From NCBI GenBank assembly GCA_017591395.1, contig WEDG01000761.1:62001-126000 (forward strand): a DNA stretch of 64,000 bases, written 5' to 3'. The notes under the pieces were generated by a model. That model did not search any database. It was not told where the DNA came from and saw nothing but the letters and a program-made list of their open reading frames with translations. The stretch is from Schistocephalus solidus. Its lineage: Eukaryota > Platyhelminthes > Cestoda > Diphyllobothriidea > Diphyllobothriidae. The position numbers were made by a program, and so were the translations under genes. Below are positions 36,021-44,049 of this stretch, in pieces; position 1 is the first letter of the stretch, and each line of letters opens with the position of its first letter.

Positions 36021-37339
36021 CCACCATTGCTAAACTGTTTCACCATTGGATCAGTCAAAGACTGCTGAATGCAGTTTTCTGCCCGATGTTTACAAACAGT
36101 TTCTCAATCAGGCCGGAGATGCACAGTCCATCACTATGCTTTCCGCCTGCTCCTTCGCTAACCTGTTGAATGCGATGCGGTGCAGGGAACAGAAACAGAA
36201 TTACCTTAGGTAATGGTCAAACCTACCAATTTCCTTTTACTCTTTGAGTCAGTTGGGTTTACTTGCACCATTAAAACTACAAACATTAGTAAAAGCAAAA
36301 TGTAATTTTATGACGGAGTACACCATACTCTAACACCTGGCTGAGTTTTCAGGGAGGACAATAGTGTTGGCAGTTATCCTTCCAATGCGCGGCATTTGAT
36401 AGGGCAAGCTGTTAACAGTACAGATTGAAACACTACAGTAGTGCAGCCCCATGCCTTACGCTAGAGGTCACAGTAGTTACGCTCGAAGTAATTTATGGGG
36501 ACAAGTTAGGCGTACACGTTGCTATGACGACGAACGGATGCTTTAACGCATTTATTGTGACTGTTATTTCCAGTTGTTTAGCATGCGAAAGAAGTCTGTT
36601 TGATTGAATCCTTATATCCATTTAAGGTTAAAGCTCAGCCTTATCACGAAGTGAGATTTCGGTTCATCATCTCCTTCAAGTAATGGCTCATTTGCCAGAC
36701 TGCTGACTCAGTGACTGAACAAGGAGGACGTGACTCACGTCCTTTACCATTGCCAAACACCGCTCTCACTCAATTCAAGTGCGTTGATTTCCAGACTCTT
36801 TGAGCGTGAGGGACCACACTCATTCATCTAAAAACACAGGCACACAGTGCTATGCACATGATTGATTTTTGAACTACCAAAACTCCAAAAACATTTGATT
36901 GTTACATAATAATCCCTGGTGGAGGCAGTGTGCAATTGAAAATTACTGTCGATACATAATGCTTGACAGCAAATATTTATTTTCGAATCACACCAATCAC
37001 CAATTCGGGGAAAAAAAACCTCAAATGGAATTGACAGACCCTCTTATGGCGTTCCCTATAAGTGTTAAATTAGGCCACAAAAAACTCCTGATTTAAGATT
37101 TCTTTTATGGGTGCTGATAGCACAGAAGTATTCATGTATTTAGGTCAAAAACGATGTGCTTCAAAGAACGAGATAACTTAGGTCGAAACATGCGCATATT
37201 GGAGCATTCACAATATTTAACTGCATCCTACACGAGGTAATCGAATTTCGGAAAGTTTTGTGGGGAAAAATTACGCAATTTGCTTAATAGAAGCCAAGAG
37301 GTGAGTTCCAGAACGTAGGCATGATGAAGAAGAGATGTA
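36021..37339. other. No supported gene
   Basis: Only short frames with no domain and no recognised repeat. Confidence 0.45.
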
Positions 37340-37480
37340 GGGGATTTTGGTCGATTTAAATAAAGCATTTGATCTACTTGTGAAAAACTCGGCATCCTCG
37401 GTGGGATTCGAACCCGCGCCAGCAAGGGGAAGTCTTTCTTATAATCAACGCTCTAGCCAACTGAGCTATGACGCCATGAG
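37340..37480 (-). repeat. SINE-B copy with a near-complete tRNA-like head
   Basis: On the minus strand the head runs from 37,476 to about 37,392: 5' GGCGTCA pairs over 6 bp with the 3' GGATGCC, the D arm is 'TAGCTCAGTTGGCTAGAGC', and the T arm is 'GCGGGTTCGAATCCCAC' with one mismatch. The anticodon stem cannot be closed and three extra bases sit before the acceptor strand, so it is a tRNA-derived SINE head, not a working tRNA. The body follows with 'CGAGTTTTTCACAAGTAG'. Pol III boxes are well kept, so this copy may be recent. Confidence 0.55.
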
Positions 37481-37619
37481 TTTAATCATACTTGAGTCAA
37501 GTTACCCGCTCAGCCTACTTCACAGTACGGAATCCACCAATTCTGATAGATTAAGCTGACTGTACAAGCAGGATTTCCTAAGCAATCAATCTGGAATCTA
37601 CCAAATAACTGCCAGGCAC

Positions 37620-37745
37620 AATTAATAAGTAGAGGATTTTGACAGATTTGAATAATTCCTTGGACCCTTCCCCTTGCTAACGTGGGTTCAAAACCCGACA
37701 AGGCCACCGAGTTTTTCACAAGTGGGTGAAATGAAGAAGACATGA
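37620..37745 (+). repeat. SINE-B copy, inverted relative to its neighbour
   Basis: Plus strand: 'CCCTTGCTAACGTGGGTTC' and 'AAAACCCGACAAGGCC' (B-box part), then the shared body 'CGAGTTTTTCACAAGTGG'. The A-box part is decayed. It forms an inverted pair with the copy ending at 37,480, with about 140 bases between them. Confidence 0.5.
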
Positions 37746-38699
37746 TGACTAGAACAAAAGCCTAATTAGGTGTTGCAACACCTGAGCAGTCTACCACCCT
37801 TAAACCGACTTTGTCTTTGATGAGGAATTTGAGTGAGAATCAAAAATGTCAGGCAAATAAAGAGCCTGTTCCAATGATTGTGTCTTCTTTTTTGCAAAAC
37901 TTAGACAGTTTCCTATCGCGTTAAAAGTTATCTCCGATCAAGTTACAGTAAGCTCTCCTCAGGTGTCAATCTACAGCCTTAACAGGGTGTCAGCCATGAA
38001 GGAGTACCGAGAAATACAAGGGAGAGAAAAATGACCAATTCTGGTTTATTACGCACCGTTGACCAGTCCTACCTAACCCTAGGTGGGAATAACCTGAAAT
38101 TCGCATAATGCCTATTTAAAAAGTAGGTTATATGCATATGGATGAAGAGTGGCTGCAAGCCCTGATCCTCTGCAGTGGCTGTACTTGATCCGTCTCAATT
38201 CCGGGCTCCCTCCTGCCAGTCCAACAGCAGGAAATGATGGGTAGTGAAGTTGGGTAGGGCTGTGTCTGGGGAGGAGAAGGAATGCACGGAGAATAGCGCA
38301 CATGTATTCGGTCAACTAATTTTCGACCATGGTAAATGCAGGGTTTGCACGAGTTTCTTCTGCACGTACAAGCACATGGCAGGACAAAAAAACGATTAGA
38401 AATGTGTTTTTGCACAGGGCAGAGGGCAAAATTCACGCCTGTGCGCGTCATGGGTGTGCTGGTGTCTGAACGCATGAATCGGAAGTAAGTCTGGTGTCTC
38501 ATACCAACGAGAAATGCTACATTGAGAAAGAGCCCTTGCAGTTTAGACCTCGATTCCCAAAAGCAGTCGAGCTGCAATCGAATTAGAGAGAGCAAAGCGC
38601 AGGAAGCTTCGATGGGCAAATAAACTAATCAGAAAAATTATTGTCGGTAAGGACGCCTTGTATGGCAGCCTAACCAGGATACCGGAAAAGTAACCACTC
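37746..38699. other. No supported gene
   Basis: A 163-codon minus frame (38,128-38,619) overlaps a stretch weakly like the RTE UTR ('GAGAAAGAGCCCTTGCAG' near 38,523). It has no domain and is judged non-coding. Confidence 0.4.
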
Positions 38700-39047
38700 A
38701 CAAGGCCATTCCTGTCTCCCTTGTCTTTGTCGGTTCCACATTATCAACATATGCTACACGTCGCTATGCGACCGCCTCCAAGGGCTCTAGTCTGAGTTCC
38801 AGAGCACAACGGAACATAAATGTTCCTTAAGCAGATCGGTGAGCCGCACACTATCATCATATTCCCGATCACAACCGACAAAACAACGAGCCCGTGGCTC
38901 AATGGTAGAGCGTTCGACTCGAATACCAAAGGTCGCGGGTTCGAATTCCAGGTGTGCCACACTTGGGATTGGGTATGACAGGCTGATGATGGCTAATAAG
39001 CCAGAAATGGCCATTCCGATCTCCCTTGTGTTTTTCGTTTCCGCATT

Positions 39048-39050
<3 letters not shown>
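38700..39050 (+). repeat. SINE-A, plus strand, more than one unit
   Basis: Order: body end 'GTCTCCCTTGTCTTTGTCGG' (38,711 on), 'GCTACACGTCGCTATGCGAC' (38,752 on), tRNA-like head with A box 'GTGGCTCAATGGTAGAGCG' (38,894 on) and B box 'GCGGGTTCGAATTCC' (38,935 on), then the start of the next body with 'TAATAAGCCAGAAATGGCC' (38,994 on). A body before and after the head shows a partial tandem. It ends directly at an (AT)n tract and the Penelope pair. Confidence 0.65.

Positions 39051-39116
<66 letters not shown>
39051..39116 (+). repeat. (AT)n microsatellite
   Basis: About 33 AT units with no interruption. It abuts the outer end of the minus-strand Penelope copy, which fits insertion of that element into an (AT)n tract. 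Confidence 0.95.
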
Positions 39117-39118
<2 letters not shown>

Positions 39119-39161
39119 AAGAAGACGGGAAGGCGTTCTCTGGGACCAAAATTTTATTCAT

Positions 39162-39199
39162 CCGACGTTTCGAACTCTCACGCGAGCCCATCGTCAAGG
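39162..39199 (-). ncRNA. Hammerhead-like motif in Penelope 3' UTR (minus copy)
   Basis: Same sequence as 42,627-42,664: UUGACGA box, extra U, stem II GGGCUC/GAGUUC with loop GCGUGA, GAAA, CGUC, then GG. It lies about 35 bases after the position of the stop codon. Confidence 0.55.
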
Positions 39200-39233
39200 A
39201 ATAAAAGACTGTACAGCTCAGTGCTTATTTAAC

Positions 39234-39900
39234 TCACCTCTGCCGAGTATGACCTTCATCAGCGCCATTGATTTGTTCGCGCAGGGCCTGATATGCAGCT
39301 GGCAGATCGATATGTCTATTGATCGATTCCGCGGTCGAGTGCCACGATTCCTGCAGCAGGCGTGAAATTCGGTCGTCTGACTGGCCCAATATTCTCACGC
39401 TGCCAAAGTCAAAATCGTGCTCTGGCGAGGATGCGTGAGCGGCTACCAAGGAGAGTTTATCCTTCCTTCTCACAGCGAGCTCGTGCTCGTGCATTCTCGT
39501 GCAAAACCCGTTTACCGGTTTCGCCAACATAATTTGCTCGACCACAACGGCAGTCTATCCGGTAAATGACGCCAGATTTTTGGTTGAGGGGGATTGGGTC
39601 TTTAGGTTGCATGAGTTGCCGGCGGATTGTCGCTTCCGGTCTGTGAGCCACGCCAATCCCAAATTCGCTCACTAGTCTAGCAAATTCTTCGGATACACCA
39701 GTTATGTAAGGTATAGCACGCCAGTACTTCGGTTTTCGGCTGCCCTTCGGATTTATTCTCTTGGCCTCTCGCCTGCATTTCTCAACAAAACTCCCAGGAT
39801 ATCCGTTGACCGTGAAGAGTTTCCGCAGAAACTGTACCTCGGCCTTCTTGTCGGCTGGTTCGGTGCAATGGGTTTCCGCTCGACGGTACAGTGTTCTCAC
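39234..39900 (-). pseudogene. GIY-YIG nuclease part of the minus Penelope copy, frameshifted
   Basis: Two overlapping minus frames together cover the C-terminal half of the PLE protein. 39,457-39,900 carries 'GVIYRIDCRCGRANYVGETG' and ends in a wrong frame after 'GKRV'. 39,234-39,545 resumes with 'HEHELAVRRKDK' and runs to the natural stop. GIY-YIG nucleases nick target DNA, and in PLEs this domain is thought to open the insertion site. The two one-base changes split it into pieces, so this copy cannot make a full-length protein. Confidence 0.85.
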
Positions 39901-40987
39901 ACAGCTGCGTTTGTGCGAGAGGGTGGTTGCTAAAATAACTCAGAATTTGAGAGGTATTCGTCGCCTTCCTGTAAACCGTCGTTTTGAGTTCTCCATCGCC
40001 CTTTCTGTATACCAGCACGTCGAGAAACGGCAACTGACAGTCTTTTTCTTCCTCCATCGTGAACTGGATGTCAGGGAAGATCGAGTTCAGATTCTTTGTG
40101 AAATCCCCAATTTTTTCACGACTGATGATGACAAATGTGTCATCAACATACCGCACCCACAATCGTGGTCGATAGTGGTCGAACGTCAGTGCCTCCAGTC
40201 TCTGCAATACTGCTTCAGCAATCAGGCCGGACAACGGCGACCCCATCGGCGTACCTTTGACCTGTTCGTACACGGTTCCATTAAAGGTAAAGAATGTGTT
40301 CAGACAGTGTTTCAGGAGGTCGACAAGGTGCCTCATTTTGAGTTTTGTATCCGCCTCGTTATAGTGCTCTTCTAGCAGGGTTTGTATGGTTTCGACTGCG
40401 AGATATTGTGGGATGGAGGTGAAAAGTGACGTCACATCGAAAGATACCATCACTTCTTTGTCCGTAAGTCGAATACCCTGTAACTTTCGTATAAATTGTT
40501 CAGCTGAGTGGACGGTTGTCGTGGAACCCTGGGTTAGAAACTTGAGACGTTGAAACAACCACTTGGCTAGACCAAACGTTGGGGTGCCTCTTAGAGACGA
40601 TCGGCCGTAGGGGGTTCCTGGTTTGTGGACCTTGGGGAGGCCATAGAATCTCGCGAGCGCTGTGTCCTTTGGTTTCATCTTTTGAAAGTCAGTCTGTGTT
40701 ATTGCTTTTGACTTCCGAAGACTTGCCAGGTCTTTGTTGATATTGTTTACTAGCGTCTTCATCACGTCATCCTCGCGAGGTATATAGGCAGTTCTATCGC
40801 CCAAGAGTGCCTCAACTTTGTTGACGTAGTCCTCTTTGTTCAAAATTACAGTCGACCGTCCTTTGTCTGCTGGAAGTATGACAATGTTTTTGTCGGCCTT
40901 TAGCGTCCGAAGTGCTTCAGTTTCTGCTTTTGAGAGCGTCTTGCGTTTTTTGTGGGATATCAGTCGGTCGACTGTAATTTTGAACAA
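39782..40987 (-). CDS. Penelope-like reverse transcriptase, frameshifted at C end
   Basis: The 401-codon frame makes the RT part of a PLE, the enzyme that copies element RNA into DNA at the target site. Visible motifs: 'ILPADKGRSTVI' at residues 37-48, 'FYGLPKVHKPGTPYG' at 114-128, motif A 'FDVTSLFTSIP' at 183-193 with catalytic Asp184, motif B 'GTPMGSPLSG' at 245-254, and motif C YVDD at 280-283. 'LPFLDVLVYR' follows near 317-328. The true PLE frame is left after 'SYFSNHPL' because of a one-base deletion, so about the last 45 residues are out of frame. The first roughly ten residues come from the junction with the partner copy, so the ATG is not a genuine start and the natural N terminus is missing. 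RT active-site residues are intact. Telomerase-like fingers are a family trait of PLE RTs, not something tested here. Confidence 0.9.
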   Translation of the reverse strand: MFKITVDRLISHKKRKTLSKAETEALRTLKADKNIVILPADKGRSTVILNKEDYVNKVEALLGDRTAYIPREDDVMKTLVNNINKDLASLRKSKAITQTDFQKMKPKDTALARFYGLPKVHKPGTPYGRSSLRGTPTFGLAKWLFQRLKFLTQGSTTTVHSAEQFIRKLQGIRLTDKEVMVSFDVTSLFTSIPQYLAVETIQTLLEEHYNEADTKLKMRHLVDLLKHCLNTFFTFNGTVYEQVKGTPMGSPLSGLIAEAVLQRLEALTFDHYRPRLWVRYVDDTFVIISREKIGDFTKNLNSIFPDIQFTMEEEKDCQLPFLDVLVYRKGDGELKTTVYRKATNTSQILSYFSNHPLAQTQLCENTVPSSGNPLHRTSRQEGRGTVSAETLHGQRISWEFC

Positions 40988-41488
40988 AGAGGACTACGTC
41001 AACAAAGTTGAGGCACTCTTGGGCGATAGAACTGCCTATATACCTCGCGAGGATGACGTGATGAAGACGCTAGTAAACAATATCAACAAAGACCTGGCAA
41101 GTCTTCGGAAGTCAAAAGCAATAACACAGACTGACTTTCAAAGATGAAACCAAGGACACAGCGCTCGCAGATTCTATGGCCTCCCAAGGTCCACAAACCA
41201 GGAACCCCCTACGGCCGATCGTCTCTCTAAGAGGCACCCCTAACGTTTGGTCTAGCCAAGTGTTGTTTCAACGTCTCCAAGTTTCTAACCCAGGGTTCCA
41301 CGACAACCGTCCACTCAGCTGAACAATTTATACAGAAAGTTACAGGGTATTCGACTTACGGACAAAGAAGTGATGGTATCTTTTCGATGTGACGTCACTT
41401 TTCACCTCCATCCCACAATATCTCGCAGTCGAAACCATACAAACCCTGCTAGAAAGAGCACTATAACGAGGCGGATACAAAACTCAAA
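40978..41488 (+). pseudogene. N-terminal RT remnant of the plus Penelope copy
   Basis: It begins with 'VILNKEDYVNKVEALLGDRT', matching residues 48-67 of the minus copy, and stays in frame to 'AITQTDFQ' (41,140). From there a base loss puts a stop in frame. Pieces of 'FYGLP' and of motif A can be read only by changing frame several times up to 41,488. Confidence 0.8.
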
Positions 41489-42592
41489 ATGAGGCACCTT
41501 GTCGACCTCCTGAAACACTGTCTGAACACATTCTTTACCTTTAATGGAACCGTGTACGAACAGGTCAAAGGTACGCCGATGGGGTCGCCGTTGTCCGGCC
41601 TGATTGCTGAAGCAGTATTGCAGAGACTGGAGGCACTGACGTTCGACCACTATCGACCACGATTGTGGGTGGGGTATGTTGATGACACATTTGTCATCAT
41701 CAGTCGTGAAAAAATTGGGGATTTCACAAAGAATCTGAACTCGATCTTCCCCGACATCCAGTTCACGATGGAGGAAGAAAAAGACTGTCAGTTGCCGTTT
41801 CTCGACGTGCTGGTATACAGAAAGGGCGATGGAGAACTCAAAACGACGGTTTACAGGAAGGCGACGAATACCTCTCAAATTCTGAGTTATTTTAGCAACC
41901 ACCCCCTCTCGCACAAACGCAGCTGTGTGAGAACACTGTACCGTCGAGCGGAAACCCATTGCACCGAACCAGCCGACAAGAAGGCCGAGGTACAGTTTCT
42001 GCGGAAACTCTTCACGGTCAACGGATATCCTGGGAGTTTTGTTGAGAAATGCAGGCGAGAGGCCAAGAGAATAAATCCGAAGGGGCAGCCGAAACCGAAG
42101 TACTGGCGTGCTATACCTTACATAACTGGTGTATCCGAAGAATTTGCTAGACTAGTGAGCGAATTTGGGATTGGCGTGGCTCACAGACCGGAAGCGACAA
42201 TCCGCCGGCAACTCATGCAACCTAAAGACCCAATCCCCCTCAACCAAAAATCTGGCGTCATTTACCGGATAGACTGCCGTTGTGGTCGAGCAAATTATGT
42301 TGGCGAAACCGGTAAACGGGTTTGCACGAGAATGCACGAGCACGAGCTCGCTGTGAGAAGGAAGGATAAACTCTCCTTGGTAGCCGCTCACGCATCCTCG
42401 CCAGAGCACGATTTTGACTTTGGCAGCGTGAGAATATTGGGCCAGTCAGACGACCGAATTTCACGCCTGCTGCAGGAATCGTGGCACTCGACCGCGGAAT
42501 CGATCAATAGACATATCGATCTGCCAGCTGCATATCAGGCCCTGCGCGAACAAATCAATGGCGCTGATGAAGGTCATACTCGGCAGAGGTGA
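41489..42592 (+). CDS. Penelope-like RT palm plus GIY-YIG nuclease, intact frame
   Basis: A 367-codon frame that starts inside the RT at the Met matching residue 218 of the minus copy. Motif B 'GTPMGSPLSG' is at residues 28-37, motif C YVDD at 63-66 and 'LPFLDVLVYR' at 102-111. After a basic linker comes a GIY-YIG nuclease: 'GVIYRI' 256-261, 'YVGETGKR' 270-277, Arg281, 'HEH' 283-285, and a His-rich 'AAHASSPEHDFDF' near 299-311. Motif A is upstream in a broken part, so the polypeptide would lack one of the three catalytic Asp residues while the nuclease looks complete. The frame ends at its natural stop, 35 bases before the hammerhead-like motif. Best reference copy in the window for the C-terminal half of this family. 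Confidence 0.92.
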   Translation: MRHLVDLLKHCLNTFFTFNGTVYEQVKGTPMGSPLSGLIAEAVLQRLEALTFDHYRPRLWVGYVDDTFVIISREKIGDFTKNLNSIFPDIQFTMEEEKDCQLPFLDVLVYRKGDGELKTTVYRKATNTSQILSYFSNHPLSHKRSCVRTLYRRAETHCTEPADKKAEVQFLRKLFTVNGYPGSFVEKCRREAKRINPKGQPKPKYWRAIPYITGVSEEFARLVSEFGIGVAHRPEATIRRQLMQPKDPIPLNQKSGVIYRIDCRCGRANYVGETGKRVCTRMHEHELAVRRKDKLSLVAAHASSPEHDFDFGSVRILGQSDDRISRLLQESWHSTAESINRHIDLPAAYQALREQINGADEGHTRQR

Positions 42593-42626
42593 GTTAAATA
42601 AGCACTGAGCTGTACAGTCTTTTATT

Positions 42627-42664
42627 CCTTGACGATGGGCTCGCGTGAGAGTTCGAAACGTCGG
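42627..42664 (+). ncRNA. Hammerhead-like motif in Penelope 3' UTR (plus copy)
   Basis: Order: UUAUUCC, box UUGACGA (C3 changed to U), an extra U, stem II GGGCUC/GAGUUC closing the loop GCGUGA, GAAA, then ACGU as part of 'GAAACGUC', then GGAUGAAUAA. UUAUUCC can pair with GGA.GAAUAA as an interrupted stem I. ACGU is self-complementary, as in minimal type I hammerheads that work as dimers. The extra base between box and stem II is unlike the canonical form. Confidence 0.5.
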
Positions 42665-42747
42665 ATGAATAAAATTTTGGTCCCAGAGAACGCCTTCCCG
42701 TCTTCTTCAATACAATTACCTGGGCCTCGCATATTCTCGAACATTCG

Positions 42748-42748
<1 letters not shown>

Positions 42749-42810
<62 letters not shown>
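42749..42810 (+). repeat. (AT)n microsatellite
   Basis: About 31 units. It lies about 40 bases beyond the end of the Penelope plus copy. Confidence 0.95.
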
Positions 42811-42812
<2 letters not shown>

Positions 42813-43011
42813 TCCACCCACCACCCACTCACACCAGCTGTTTGTTTGTCACCATCTGTCCTGTCGCGCCACTTCACTTTCTCCTCTGTTCATTTCGTCT
42901 GACGACGGGTTGGTGTCACCAACTTGAAAATTTACGAGTAAAACTCCATTTCCCGAAGAGCATTTTTCTTTTCATTATACTATCTCGGGATGCAAACAAC
43001 CTCTGTTATTC
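42811..43011 (+). repeat. Solo end of a second Penelope-like family (family B)
   Basis: A 200-bp segment between two (AT)n tracts. It contains a hammerhead-like motif (42,895-42,937) and then 'GAGTAAAACTCCATTTCCCG', a layout shared with the minus-strand end at 62,250-62,292 ('AATAAAGTTTCTCATTG' there). No coding sequence is attached. Confidence 0.5.
42895..42937 (+). ncRNA. Hammerhead-like motif, family B
   Basis: Order: UCGU, box CUGACGA (full consensus), extra C, stem II GGGUUGGU/ACCAACUU (8 pairs including two G-U) with loop GUC, GAAA, AUUU, ACGA. UCGU and ACGA pair perfectly as stem I. AAUU is self-complementary, the place taken by ACGU in family A. This is the best-preserved example in the window. 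Confidence 0.55.
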
Positions 43012-43032
43012 AATATATATATATTTTTAAGA

Positions 43033-43079
<47 letters not shown>
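43012..43079 (+). repeat. (AT)n microsatellite, interrupted
   Basis: (AT)n at 43,012-43,024 and 43,034-43,079 with 'TTTTAAGAG' between. Confidence 0.95.
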
Positions 43080-43080
<1 letters not shown>

Positions 43081-43150
43081 CCAGGCCGAAGCCGGCTAAG
43101 TTATAATTGCAGAGAAGAGAGACGACAGAAAATATGGATAGATTGATACA

Positions 43151-43193
43151 GTCTGTTTCGGGCTTATTCTGCCTTTATTAAGCCAATCATAAC
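43151..43193 (-). ncRNA. Possible PLE-type terminal hairpin
   Basis: The minus strand reads UAUGAUU, then GGCUUA paired with UAAGCC around a 12-base loop, one C, GAAA, CAGAC. Similar in plan to the hammerhead-like motifs, but the first box is not CUGANGA. Confidence 0.3.
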
Positions 43194-43199
43194 CCTGAC

Positions 43200-43800
43200 T
43201 ACCAGCTGGGCCTGGAAACTCAGACTCAAGCCACCTTTCCATTGCTCAAACTTGGCAACTTTCTCAATGTCACGTTTGTATGTAATAAGCGAGTGTTTGC
43301 AAAGTTCGACGATGGTTGCTTTAATAAGGCCTTCAAAATGTTCGTGCGACCACAATTGGAATTCGTCATACAAGCCGGGAGACCGTAGGCTGTCAAAGAT
43401 CGCAGCAGCCTTAAAAAGGTCTAACGACTTGCAACCAAATTTGTTCGAGGTCAAAGGTACCTGCCTTATGTGACATGATTATCCAATCTCGCTGTTTCCT
43501 TTGAAGTATAGACAGCTACACGGCGACCTTCTATAGGCGTTTCGAACGCAGTGGGGTCAGGATGTAGCCTTGCATTCAGCGACTTCTTTGAGCTGGTGAC
43601 TACCACTACTTGGAGAGGACATCCTCTCAAACTACGTGTGACTGGGGCAAGAATGTACGCAAGAAGCTTTTTCTTCTCGGATAGAGTATTAAGGGCCCGG
43701 AATGCCTTGCCTGCGGGCATCATCATGTCTCCATCGTTTGATACTTTAAGTGGAAGTTTGAGCAGTACAGCTATTGTGCCACCAGGACCTCAGAAGCTAT
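43200..43800 (+). mobile_element. CR1/Jockey-type LINE, RT C-terminus, decayed
   Basis: Translating plus with frame changes gives 'LKPPFHCSNLATFSMS', 'KRVFAKFDDGCFNKAFKMF', 'VRPQLEFVIQAG', 'KFVRGQRYLPY' and then 43,551-43,760 'FFELVTTTTWRGHPLKL' and 'FFFSDRVLRARNALP'. This is the RT thumb-to-C-terminus of a Jockey/CR1-clade LINE: the R(P).(L)E(F/Y)..QAW motif, and W changed to R in WN.LP. It has at least two stops and two frameshifts. It is the same family as 30.5-30.9 kb and resembles 63.6-63.95 kb. An antisense frame of 96 codons at 43,164-43,454 is a shadow. Confidence 0.75.
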
Positions 43801-44049
43801 CACATTTCCCCCAAGCCATCCCCACTCAAACATTCAATGTAATAGAACATACTACTCTCTATTTTTGCGTAATACTGTTTTATACCTGTTTTCTCTAGAT
43901 GCTCTGTAGTGTGATGTGGAGATACCCCTTTGTCCAACGTGCATTATGTGTCGGCGTTTTTAAGTTGCAATGTTATTGTAATCAATATGGAGTTCAAAGG
44001 TGTCGCCTACCATTCCCTTAATAAAATTGAACTGAACCGGAAGAACCAC

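Larger units (their letters stand above)
39116..40987 (-). mobile_element. Penelope-like element, minus copy of a head-to-head pair
   Basis: A 5'-truncated PLE of the nuclease-bearing type, read from 40,987 down to 39,116: RT (39,782-40,987), GIY-YIG nuclease (39,234-39,900), 3' UTR with a hammerhead-like motif (39,162-39,199), outer end at the (AT)n tract. Compared with its partner it lacks one C in a C run at about 39,930 (frameshift after 'SNHPL') and has one extra T near 39,503 (frameshift after 'GKRV'). Its innermost 105 bases (40,860-40,965), encoding 'ADKNIVILPADKGRS' and upstream residues, are absent from the partner. Low divergence between arms suggests a fairly recent event. Confidence 0.9.
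40966..42710 (+). mobile_element. Penelope-like element, plus copy of a head-to-head pair
   Basis: Mirror image of 39,116-40,859 with few differences. It starts at the palindrome CGGTCGAC, shared with position 40,850 of the partner. It has several one-base changes in the first 500 bases (at about 41,143, 41,180, 41,240, 41,330 and 41,455) and then an intact frame to the stop at 42,592. Its 3' end, 'CCTTCCCGTCTTCTTCAA', stops at 42,710. About 40 unrelated bases separate it from the next (AT)n tract. The terminal part of the motif A region is frameshifted, so this copy is also dead as an RT. Confidence 0.9.

Noticed and set aside
37392..37476. Functional tRNA gene on the minus strand
   Set aside because: Acceptor, D and T arms are good, but the anticodon stem does not close and extra bases precede the acceptor strand. 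A SINE body follows.
38128..38619. 163-codon minus-strand frame
   Set aside because: Overlaps RTE UTR-like sequence, no domain, Cys/Ser/Pro-rich chance composition.
39026..39204. Frames encoding Ile-Tyr repeats, also at 42,594-42,828 and 42,629-43,030
   Set aside because: Translation of (AT)n microsatellites.
39761..40375. 204-codon plus-strand frame, with a near-identical 185-codon minus-strand frame at 41,402-41,959
   Set aside because: Both are antisense to the Penelope RT in the two inverted copies. They look conserved only because the copies are duplicates.
43164..43454. 96-codon minus-strand frame
   Set aside because: The plus strand of the same stretch reads as a LINE RT C-terminus with clear family motifs. 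The minus frame is its shadow.
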